A stretch of DNA of 10,994 bases from an uncultured cyanobacterium (GTDB lineage Bacteria > Cyanobacteriota > Vampirovibrionia > Gastranaerophilales > Gastranaerophilaceae). The stretch is taken from assembly GCA_945836835.1 (NCBI GenBank), contig CAMAML010000020.1, forward strand, positions 1-10,994, written 5' to 3'. Within the stretch, counting starts at the first letter, position 1. Each line of letters starts with the position of its first letter. Both the position numbers and the translations under genes were made by a program. The notes under the pieces are model-generated. The model saw only the letters and a list, made by a program, of their open reading frames with translations, did not search any database and was not told the DNA's origin. Below, piece after piece: positions 1 through 5,096 of the stretch.

Positions 1-70
1 CACCAAGTTAACTCCCCAATCATCTAAACCATACCCCGATTGTAGCACAAAAATTTTAAAAGGCAAAAAC

Positions 71-92
71 AGTTACTTAGTAACTTAGTAAC
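71..92. repeat. 8-bp tandem repeat, TTAGTAAC units
   Basis: Two exact tandem copies of TTAGTAAC (77-84, 85-92) are preceded by AGTTAC. Positions 72-84 form the perfect odd-centred palindrome GTTACTTAGTAAC. On the minus strand the unit reads GTTACTAA. The same unit recurs, degenerate and on the opposite strand, at 2967-2998. The copy here directly abuts the phased AACAAT repeats. Its function is unknown; it could be a regulator site or a dispersed spacer repeat. Confidence 0.6.
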
Positions 93-93
93 G

Positions 94-119
94 AACAATC
101 GTAAACAATTCTTAACAAT
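94..119 (+). promoter_or_regulatory. Three phased AACAAT direct repeats (putative operator)
   Basis: AACAAT occurs at 94-99, 104-109 and 114-119, so the period is exactly 10 bp, one helical turn. The array ends 5 bp before a TATAAA -10 box and covers where a -35 box would lie. Regulators of the OmpR/PhoB winged-helix family bind 10-11 bp direct repeats in this position, so an activator site overlapping -35 is the likeliest reading. A regulator of that family is encoded at 7209-7925, but the connection is inference. Confidence 0.5.
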
Positions 120-130
120 CTCCGTATAAA
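102..130 (+). promoter_or_regulatory. Candidate promoter of the 195-1037 gene
   Basis: TATAAA at 125-130 (or TATAAAT) is a good -10 box. The expected -35 position with a 17-bp spacer (102-107, TAAACA) is poor and lies inside the phased repeats, as in an activator-dependent promoter. The predicted start is near 137, giving a leader of about 58 nt before the ATG at 195. Confidence 0.45.
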
Positions 131-145
131 TATTAAAGATGGATG

Positions 146-194
146 AAAAATATTCCGATAGAGAGAGTAAGATTACAAAAAAAGGAATATTTTT
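146..194 (+). promoter_or_regulatory. RBS-sequestering hairpin before the first gene
   Basis: AAAAATATTCC (146-156) is the perfect reverse complement of GGAATATTTTT (184-194). The right arm includes the GGA of the Shine-Dalgarno sequence AAAGGA (181-186) and ends on the base before the ATG at 195. The loop (157-183) is purine-rich. Folded, the mRNA would hide the ribosome site; the mostly A-U stem could open with temperature or by a bound factor. The pairing is visible; the regulatory role is inferred. Confidence 0.5.
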
Positions 195-1037
195 ATGGGT
201 ATGTCGGCTTCGCAGGCAAGGTTACTGTACCTTACCGTACAAATGAACAATTTATCACTGAAAGGAGAGCAGGTTTCGGACGCAAAAACCCGATTGGCCA
301 TGGACTCACAGGAGGCTCAGGAAAAGTATATTAACGCCCTGAACAGTTCAAGACTTTACCTTAACATAGACGTGTTCACGGGTGCGGGAACGGTTACCCA
401 AACCCAAAGACTTACGCTTGACAACCTTATGGCACAAGGTTATATGGTCTCCGACGGCAGCAATATTTTGGGCTACAAACAGATTGAAACCCCGACGGGC
501 GAAAAAGAACCTAAACTTGTCGGCTACAAAGATGAAGATGTTATGGTCGATGATACGACAAAACCGATTTATGAGGACGACGGAGTTACGATAAAAGGCT
601 ACGAACAAAAGAAAGTCGGCACCAAAAAAGTTCCTCAATACGAAGAATTTGACGTTATGGAAACAACTTTTGAACGTGATACGTCTTTTTCGATGTCCTC
701 AAACGAACTTGAGCAAGGGCTGCGAAGCGGAGCTTACACACTTGTCAGAAAGTCGGGCGAAGAAAGCTCAAGCACTGTTTCAATCGGCGGAGTATTCTTT
801 GAAACTCAGAGCTTGAACTCCTGCTCAATCATCACCGACGAAACGGACGAGGCAGCGGTGGATATGGCGGAAGCTGAATACAATATGGCGATGGAGAATA
901 TCCAAATAAAAGATAAGAAATACGAATCGGATCAAAAGAAAATCGATACGGAATATACGGCTTGCCAGGCCGAAGAAGAGAGTATAAAGACCGTTTTGAA
1001 CAAAAACGTGGATCGCTCGTTCAAGACATTCGGCTAG
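195..1037 (+). CDS. Uncharacterised protein, MGMSASQARLL family
   Basis: 280 residues, function unknown. The ATG at 195 is preceded by AAAGGA at 181-186, 8 nt away. An N-terminal helical region (about 1-50) opens with the MGMSASQARLL signature, which I recall from many uncharacterised proteins of Gastranaerophilales. A central acidic region (90-150) carries three loosely repeated GYK/GYE phrases (residues 93-95, 110-112, 135-137) in a Lys/Glu/Asp-rich context. A C-terminal segment (about 218-275) is charged, has heptad character and looks like a coiled coil ending in DRSFKTFG. There is no signal peptide or membrane segment. Helices at both ends flanking a variable middle resemble the plan of filament or flagellin-like proteins, but no motif proves this. 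The gene stands alone, and its start is covered by the hairpin described separately. Confidence 0.85.
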   Translation: MGMSASQARLLYLTVQMNNLSLKGEQVSDAKTRLAMDSQEAQEKYINALNSSRLYLNIDVFTGAGTVTQTQRLTLDNLMAQGYMVSDGSNILGYKQIETPTGEKEPKLVGYKDEDVMVDDTTKPIYEDDGVTIKGYEQKKVGTKKVPQYEEFDVMETTFERDTSFSMSSNELEQGLRSGAYTLVRKSGEESSSTVSIGGVFFETQSLNSCSIITDETDEAAVDMAEAEYNMAMENIQIKDKKYESDQKKIDTEYTACQAEEESIKTVLNKNVDRSFKTFG

Positions 1038-1043
1038 GATAAA

Positions 1044-1064
1044 ACAAGGCATGGAGAACCTTGT
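1044..1064 (+). other. Small hairpin just after the first gene
   Basis: ACAAGG (1044-1049) pairs with CCTTGT (1059-1064) across a 9-nt loop, 7 nt after the stop codon at 1035-1037. No T-run follows, so it is at best a weak terminator or a 3'-end stabilising stem. Confidence 0.3.
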
Positions 1065-1106
1065 GTCCCTTCGTCTCACATACAAAAGTAGCCTACGACT
1101 ACCCGC

Positions 1107-1135
1107 TTTACAAAATATTTTGTTTGGGGTAGAAT
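1107..1135 (+). promoter_or_regulatory. Sigma70-type promoter in the intergenic region
   Basis: TTTACA (1107-1112) and TAGAAT (1130-1135) are separated by exactly 17 bp, and each box matches the consensus at 5 of 6 positions. The predicted transcription start is 1142. No conventional gene follows; the transcript would run through the structured segment 1142-1272. Confidence 0.55.
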
Positions 1136-1141
1136 ACAGGT

Positions 1142-1204
1142 ATGGCAAATTTTATTCAAAACCGACGTATACGCTCTTGTTTTAGGAAAGGCTTGTTTTA
1201 TTAA
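1142..1204 (+). CDS. Possible leaderless 20-codon ORF
   Basis: An ATG sits exactly at the predicted start of the promoter at 1107-1135 and opens 20 codons ending in TAA at 1202-1204. The peptide would be strongly basic (four Arg and one Lys in residues 8-16) with aromatic ends. There is no usable Shine-Dalgarno sequence, so translation would have to be leaderless. It could be chance inside a small RNA. Confidence 0.2.
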   Translation: MANFIQNRRIRSCFRKGLFY

Positions 1205-1241
1205 TAAGACCGTCAGTTTTGAATGGAATACTTAACGAAAC

Positions 1242-1272
1242 AAGACCTTAAGAGACGGGGTCTTATTTTTTT
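1242..1272 (+). terminator. Rho-independent terminator
   Basis: AAGACC (1242-1247) pairs with GGTCTT (1259-1264); one A and seven T residues (1266-1272) follow. GGTCTTATT (1259-1267) can instead pair with AATAAGACC (1203-1211), giving an alternative longer stem. It ends transcription from the promoter at 1107 and possibly read-through from the first gene. Confidence 0.6.
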
Positions 1273-1351
1273 GTAAAAAAAAGTTAAGAACATTCAAGAA
1301 AAACGCAATTAAAATAGTTTACGAACATTATAAAAGTGAAAGGTTAGAAAA

Positions 1352-1435
1352 ATGCAACATAAAATCCGACGAAACTCAACAGTAAAGGCGAATGCCCCAA
1401 TCGTCAAATTAATGAACTTAATTTGGGGCTTGTAA
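1352..1435 (+). CDS. Possible 27-residue leader peptide
   Basis: ATG at 1352 opens 27 codons ending in TAA at 1433-1435, with an AAAGG-like ribosome site at about 1339-1343. The peptide begins MQHKIRRNS and ends NLIWGL. Its 3' half runs through the hairpin at 1394-1429 and its stop lies in the palindrome at 1429-1443, so a translating ribosome would disturb both structures, as in leader-peptide control of a downstream gene. Coding status is unproven. Confidence 0.25.
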   Translation: MQHKIRRNSTVKANAPIVKLMNLIWGL

Positions 1436-1473
1436 TTTACAAGTTGAGCGGGCGGAATTGAAAAATTCGCCCG
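1394..1473 (+). promoter_or_regulatory. Leader with three consecutive hairpins
   Basis: Three stems lie directly upstream of the 1490 gene. First, GCCCC (1394-1398) with GGGGC (1425-1429), plus AAATTAA (1406-1412) with TTAATTT (1418-1424), with a 7-nt bulge on one side. Second, the palindrome CTTGTAATTTACAAG (1429-1443). Third, CGGGCG (1449-1454) with CGCCCG (1468-1473), extended by AATT pairs, a bulged G and a GAAA tetraloop. The third ends 2 nt before the AGGA ribosome site (1476-1479). None is followed by a T-run, so control of translation or mRNA stability is more likely than termination. Confidence 0.45.
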
Positions 1474-1489
1474 ATAGGAAAAAATAAAA

Positions 1490-2938
1490 ATGATAAAACT
1501 ATTAAATACCGGCAAACTTTTTTCAGTATTAGGGAACAGCGACTCGCTTGTTCCAATGGCAATTAAAGACACCGCAAACAGCCTCGGGTTGACGGCGGGT
1601 GCCTATATTACGGGCAAAGAAACCGAAAGTCAGGACAGATTTATAGACGAGTTCGGGACTCAAGCCATTTGGCTTTTGGGTATCCCGACTTATAAGAAAA
1701 TTTTGGATTTTGCATTGTTTAAGCCTTTCGGCTTTGACGCCGATGTGGACGTTCGGGTTCTTAAAGATCCGAAGATTTTTGAGCTTGCAAAAGATTACGC
1801 AAAAAAACACGACGAGAAATTCAAAGACAACAAAAGCGTCAAGAAGATTGCAAAGAGCCTCGAGGATATTACGACAAAACAAAAAACTTTTAAAGGGCTG
1901 ACCTTTGGCAAATTTGTTGCATCAACCCTTCTAACCATTGTTTCATACGGAGCTTTGACCGATTTCAGGCAGAAATATCGGGAAAATAAGATTAAGAAAG
2001 AGTTTTACGAACGGCAGGCAAAAGAGGCGGCAAGTAAAAAATTCCAAAACAGTTTGATTTTTACCTCAAAGAGTTTTGACAAGGTTCACGGCGGAAACTA
2101 CAAAAAAGACAAGGAGCCGTCGTTTACGGGTTCGTTCCATTCTTTCGTTTCGGATTTGATGTTCTCGCCCGTCAAAAACACCATGCTTGTCGACGGTGCG
2201 ATTTCGACCGAGCGGTTAAGAAAATCACAAAACTCGCAGGAGTTCTTGACTTACCTTTGGAAAGAAGGCTGTTTTTGGTTCTTTATTTACTTTGCGGGAC
2301 AACAGTTCAAGAACTTGTTGGAAAAACATTCTCTCAACAAGCACAATATTCCGATTAACCTTGACGCAAGGATTGTCGAGTCCGAAGAGCTTAAAAAAGC
2401 ACTTCTTGACGGCACGATTATGGATAACCTGCACGAGTTCCCGGTCGCACTCTCCAACAAAGACGCAGAGGTTTACAAGTTCGTGAACGACAGGCAGGAC
2501 AACTTAATCGTCAAAATGGCGAAAAAGTCGGAGGTCATCAAGACAATCAAGATTAAAGACAAAGACGGAAACGTTATTGACTATGCGATAGACAACAGAA
2601 AATACATCGACACTCAAGACATCATCGGGCTTAAAGACAAGTTGAAACTCTTCAGGGACAAGGGTGAAGAGTTTGTCCAACAAGAGGCAAAAGCCTTGAA
2701 AAAATCCGTCGAACAGCTTAGTGAAGGCGAAAGATGTGCCGCATTGGAAAAATACTTGAAGAAAGTTATCAACGGCAACAGATGGGCAACGATAAAGAAT
2801 ATCGGGGCTTGTATCGGGTTCCTCGGAGTATTGATGCCGGGGGCGATTGTTGCCTGGAGAAAGCTTGACAAGGACAATAACGCCTACAGGGTAAGAGAAG
2901 ACATCGAGCGGAAGCTCCAATCCGGCATGGTTGCATAG
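1490..2938 (+). CDS. Uncharacterised membrane-associated protein, paralogue A
   Basis: 482 residues, function unknown; divergent paralogue of the product of 3307-4743. The ATG at 1490 follows AGGA at 1476-1479. Landmarks shared with the partner, in order: FIDEFGTQAIWLLGIP (51-66), GFDADV (81-86), KTFKGLTFGKF (132-142) leading into a hydrophobic stretch (about 136-156), PSFTGS (210-215), a DG...R segment (235-244), an aromatic hydrophobic stretch (259-272) with KNLLEK, and a C-terminal hydrophobic segment (about 436-456) followed by a charged tail. No signal peptide is evident. The segments between are Lys-rich and helical. I recall this architecture as a recurrent unnamed family in Gastranaerophilales. 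Two or three membrane or peripheral helices are plausible; I see no catalytic motif. Confidence 0.88.
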   Translation: MIKLLNTGKLFSVLGNSDSLVPMAIKDTANSLGLTAGAYITGKETESQDRFIDEFGTQAIWLLGIPTYKKILDFALFKPFGFDADVDVRVLKDPKIFELAKDYAKKHDEKFKDNKSVKKIAKSLEDITTKQKTFKGLTFGKFVASTLLTIVSYGALTDFRQKYRENKIKKEFYERQAKEAASKKFQNSLIFTSKSFDKVHGGNYKKDKEPSFTGSFHSFVSDLMFSPVKNTMLVDGAISTERLRKSQNSQEFLTYLWKEGCFWFFIYFAGQQFKNLLEKHSLNKHNIPINLDARIVESEELKKALLDGTIMDNLHEFPVALSNKDAEVYKFVNDRQDNLIVKMAKKSEVIKTIKIKDKDGNVIDYAIDNRKYIDTQDIIGLKDKLKLFRDKGEEFVQQEAKALKKSVEQLSEGERCAALEKYLKKVINGNRWATIKNIGACIGFLGVLMPGAIVAWRKLDKDNNAYRVREDIERKLQSGMVA

Positions 2939-2966
2939 CTCGGCACGACGCCCTTGAATGGAGACG

Positions 2967-2998
2967 ATTACTAAGTTATTAAGTGATTAAGTTGTTAC
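2967..2998. repeat. 8-bp degenerate tandem repeat, GTTAYTAA units
   Basis: Four adjacent 8-nt units (ATTACTAA, GTTATTAA, GTGATTAA, GTTGTTAC) start 28 nt after the stop codon at 2938. TTACTAAGTTATTAAGT (2968-2984) matches the reverse complement of the repeat at 71-92 at 16 of 17 positions. Confidence 0.5.
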
Positions 2999-3041
2999 GG
3001 CGGACTTGGCGTTGCACAAGTGCCAATTACCCGTAAATTGT

Positions 3042-3070
3042 AGTCCTCTTTATTTTTAGAGGACTTTTTA
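3042..3070 (+). terminator. Rho-independent terminator of the 1490-2938 gene
   Basis: AGTCCTCT (3042-3049) pairs perfectly with AGAGGACT (3058-3065) across an 8-nt T-rich loop, followed by a run of T. A smaller palindromic stem (TTGGC 3006-3010 with GCCAA 3022-3026) precedes it. Confidence 0.8.
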
Positions 3071-3184
3071 TTGTTACTTAACTTTACCTGCCACTTGAAA
3101 TCAAAAAATGTTTCTGTTACGATTGTCGTGTAACTATGAATAGCAATTTGAATTTTGTAAAACTCCATAGACCGCATCATCGCA

Positions 3185-3258
3185 TCCTGAAAGGGTTGTG
3201 GAGTTGGATTTGCACTTAAAACATTAATTCAATTCTTTTGTTTACAACCTTTTCAGGA
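3185..3258 (+). repeat. 15-bp inverted repeat in the leader of the 3307 gene
   Basis: TCCTGAAAGGGTTGT (3185-3199) and ACAACCTTTTCAGGA (3244-3258) pair over 15 positions, with only one G-U wobble in RNA. GCA (3182-3184) and TGC (3262-3264) add three pairs beyond a 3-nt bulge. The 44-nt loop is AT-rich. The right arm holds an AGGAG-like sequence (3255-3259) with no start codon at a usable distance. It could be a structured leader or the ends of a very small mobile element; neither is proven. The rest of 3071-3306 shows no gene and no convincing promoter. Confidence 0.5.
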
Positions 3259-3306
3259 GTGTGCATAAAAAGGTTAGTGATTGAAGAATTGGAGAAATAA
3301 AACGAA

Positions 3307-4743
3307 ATGATTAGCAGCATAATATCGGCAATAGGCAACAACAGCAGTGTTTACCCCTTGTTTGTCAGGGACTGTCTGATAGAAGTTCCGACAAAAATTT
3401 ACAAAACCTACAAGCAGAACGACTCTGACAAAGAAATTGCCTACCTTGCAACAAGAGAAAAACTTATAGACGAATACGCAACCTCCGCGGTTTGGCTCGG
3501 CGGTATTCCGCTTATCGGGCGTATTGCAAACTACGCCATTAAAAAACGAGGGTTTAACCCCGACGTGAGCCTTGCACTGATTAAAAACGAAGAACTTCTC
3601 AAAAAAATTGACGAGCAGATTTTGAGCCTTAAACTCTCCAAACTTACCAATACCGACAAAATACAAAACCTCACCAAAAAGCGTGAGAGAATTTTCGCCC
3701 AATCGTTGAGCGGAAACATAGAAAAATTTAAGAACATCAAGGGTGCGGAAGAGGCAATCAAGGAGCTTGAAAAAGTTAAGGCTGACACGAAAACTTACAA
3801 AAACCTTTTGGGTGCAAAATTTGCGGCGGAAATGGCTATCCCGATTGCCTTAATGGGGTTTATCATCCCGAAAATCGTCTTTGCGATTACCGCAAACACA
3901 AGACGCAAAAAAGCTGAACTTATGCAGGAAAAGGAGCTTAAAGGGGACACTTTTACCTCTTGCAAGAACAATATCCAAAGTTTTCTCAACCGCTCGAAAC
4001 AGCCGACTTTTGGTGGAAGTTTGGGGGCGGGATTGACAAACCTCACAACCATACAGAAAATGGCGATTACTGACGGCGGGTACGCCGTCGGACGGGTTAC
4101 CACAGCTCGCAAAAAGTCGGAAGCCATTGATATTGCGTTTAAGATGGCTGGCATGATGTACTTGAACTTTGTCGCTCCTAAGCAGATAGAAAAACTTCTA
4201 AACAAAATATCCAAGCAGGCGTTCAACCTTAACGTTGATTTAGACCCGAAAATTTTGGCGGACAAAAATTTTCTAACGCAAATCAGAGCCGACTCCCTCA
4301 CCCTTCCAAAAACCGACAAACTTGTCGATATGCTTGAATTTATCGACAACCCCGAAAACAACAAGTCTCTGTTTGTTCAGTACGCCGAAAAATTGAAGAA
4401 AATCAAACTTATCGGCAACAAAGACGGCAAAATCCGTGATCCGAGGTTTTTCATCGAAGAGACAAAACTTGCGGATTTAAGGAACAATATGAAAAGTTTT
4501 GCGGACGAGATTAAGCGTGCCGAAAATTCGGGGCTTACTTCCGCCAAAATCGAAAAAAGCATAAAAAATATCTTATGGAAATCAAAAGGGCTAAAGACCT
4601 TCAACATCCTTGCAAACGTAGCATCGAGCAGTTACCTGCTGGCTTGTGCTTTACCGAATATGCAATATGCCTTAAGGCGACGGTTTCTCGGGACGGAATT
4701 TGAACCGGGGCTTGTGGACAGCCCGCTCCATCACACAAAATAA
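3307..4743 (+). CDS. Uncharacterised membrane-associated protein, paralogue B
   Basis: 478 residues, function unknown; paralogue of the product of 1490-2938. The ATG at 3307 has GGAG at 3291-3294. Shared landmarks: LIDEYATSAVWLGGIP (53-68), GFNPDV (82-87), a KTYKNLLGAKF segment (162-172) entering a hydrophobic stretch (about 170-194), PTFGGS (233-238), ITDGGYAVGRVTTARKKSE (254-272), a hydrophobic stretch (277-290) with PKQIEKLLNK, and a hydrophobic C-terminal segment (about 432-450) followed by an Arg-rich turn. It differs by a Lys-rich predicted coiled-coil insertion at about 95-160. The short unstructured tail ends DSPLHHTK. With three hydrophobic segments and no signal peptide, inner-membrane association is plausible. 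I see no enzyme motif. Confidence 0.88.
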   Translation: MISSIISAIGNNSSVYPLFVRDCLIEVPTKIYKTYKQNDSDKEIAYLATREKLIDEYATSAVWLGGIPLIGRIANYAIKKRGFNPDVSLALIKNEELLKKIDEQILSLKLSKLTNTDKIQNLTKKRERIFAQSLSGNIEKFKNIKGAEEAIKELEKVKADTKTYKNLLGAKFAAEMAIPIALMGFIIPKIVFAITANTRRKKAELMQEKELKGDTFTSCKNNIQSFLNRSKQPTFGGSLGAGLTNLTTIQKMAITDGGYAVGRVTTARKKSEAIDIAFKMAGMMYLNFVAPKQIEKLLNKISKQAFNLNVDLDPKILADKNFLTQIRADSLTLPKTDKLVDMLEFIDNPENNKSLFVQYAEKLKKIKLIGNKDGKIRDPRFFIEETKLADLRNNMKSFADEIKRAENSGLTSAKIEKSIKNILWKSKGLKTFNILANVASSSYLLACALPNMQYALRRRFLGTEFEPGLVDSPLHHTK

Positions 4744-4771
4744 AAAAAGCTCCCGCAAGACAAGCAGGAGC
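4742..4771 (-). terminator. Terminator of the response regulator-kinase-tadA operon
   Basis: On the minus strand GCTCCTGC pairs over 8 positions (one G-U) with GCGGGAGC across a 7-nt loop, followed by seven T. It lies about 325 nt beyond the tadA stop codon and touches the stop codon of the convergent gene that ends at 4743. On the plus strand no T-run follows, so it serves leftward transcription. Confidence 0.8.
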
Positions 4772-4834
4772 AAATACTGAGCAATCAGAAGAGTTGAGGA
4801 TTTACATCATTATAATAAAGATTGCGAGGCGGAA

Positions 4835-4861
4835 AAACATTATCTGAAATGTTTATTTTTT
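4835..4861 (+). terminator. Weak terminator for the 3307-4743 gene
   Basis: AAACATT (4835-4841) pairs with AATGTTT (4848-4854) across a 6-nt loop, followed by A and six T (4856-4861). The stem is AT-only apart from one pair, so strength is doubtful. Around it, 4772-4909 holds no gene; TATAAT-like sequences at 4809-4816 lack a good -35 box on either strand. Confidence 0.35.
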
Positions 4862-4909
4862 GAGGGGCAAAACTTAGACGAAAAGTTAATATGAGTGATT
4901 TGGTGGAGA

Positions 4910-4955
4910 GATTGCTATCCCGGGACAGGCTCTGTCGTTCAATAAAGTAACAATC
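4910..4955. repeat. Palindromic, possibly dispersed, repeat
   Basis: The outer arms GATTGCTA (4910-4917) and TAACAATC (4948-4955) pair with one mismatch; inside are the palindrome CCCGGG (4919-4924) and the hairpin GACAG-GCT-CTGTC (4924-4936). The layout (GATTGC...CAATC ends, GC-rich core, then CTGAAGAAGCGG) resembles short interspersed palindromic repeats of many bacterial genomes. It sits between a gene end and a pilin remnant, as expected of repeat-rich spacer. Only one copy is in the window. Confidence 0.4.
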
Positions 4956-4989
4956 CTGAAGAAGCGGAAAAAGTGTGGCACTACCCCTC

Positions 4990-5085
4990 TCCGTCGCACT
5001 CGCTCTTGAATGTTCGTAATTAATGTCGGCAAAGTTACCGCCGCCACAACGCCGATTATGTGAAGGCTAATTGTACTTTTCTTGT
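4990..5085 (-). pseudogene. Decayed N-terminal fragment of a type IV pilin-like gene
   Basis: Reading leftward, the DNA encodes IIGVVAAVTLPTLITNIQERVR, almost the same as the hydrophobic stem of the intact pilin-like gene at 9931-10994 (about 87% nucleotide identity over 60 nt by eye). Just before it, GCCTTCACA (5067-5059) would encode AFT, the usual start of the prepilin cleavage motif, but in another frame: the intervening cleavage-site and helix codons are missing. Homology ends near 4990, at the palindromic repeat region. It has an internal deletion, a lost frame and no C-terminal domain, so it is a remnant. Confidence 0.65.
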
Positions 5086-5096
5086 TGTCGCTCCAC

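Larger units (their letters stand above)
1142..1272 (+). ncRNA. Candidate structured small RNA
   Basis: The segment lies between the promoter at 1107-1135 and the terminator at 1242-1272, about 130 nt. Long-range pairings are visible: 1154-1166 with 1212-1224 (13-nt arms, one mismatch), 1203-1214 with 1254-1267 (12 bp with a 2-nt bulge), and TCTTGTTT 1175-1182 with AAACAAGA 1238-1245. The first and second share bases 1212-1214, and the second competes with the terminator stem, so the RNA could switch between folds. CTTGTTTTA occurs twice (1176-1184, 1192-1200). I see no match to tmRNA, SRP, 6S or RNase P RNA. It may also simply be the mRNA of the 20-codon ORF at 1142-1204. Confidence 0.4.

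Noticed and set aside
94..119. Three short repeats as a CRISPR array
   Set aside because: The units are 6 bp with 4-bp gaps, far too short, and no cas gene is present.
143..334. 63-codon ORF overlapping the start of the first gene
   Set aside because: No ribosome site, out of frame with the gene at 195, and its frame continues as shadow within that gene.
1107..1272. Known housekeeping RNA (SRP, 6S, tmRNA)
   Set aside because: No SRP domain IV loop, no 6S-like long closed rod with central bubble, and no tmRNA tRNA-like ends could be found.
2995..3180. 61-codon minus-strand ORF between the two paralogues
   Set aside because: It runs across a clear terminator and shows no ribosome site or recognisable motif.
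3795..4364. 189-codon open frame on the minus strand inside paralogue B
   Set aside because: It is antisense to a well-supported gene, its peptide is Ser/Phe-rich as expected from the complement of Lys/Glu-rich coding, and it has no ribosome site.
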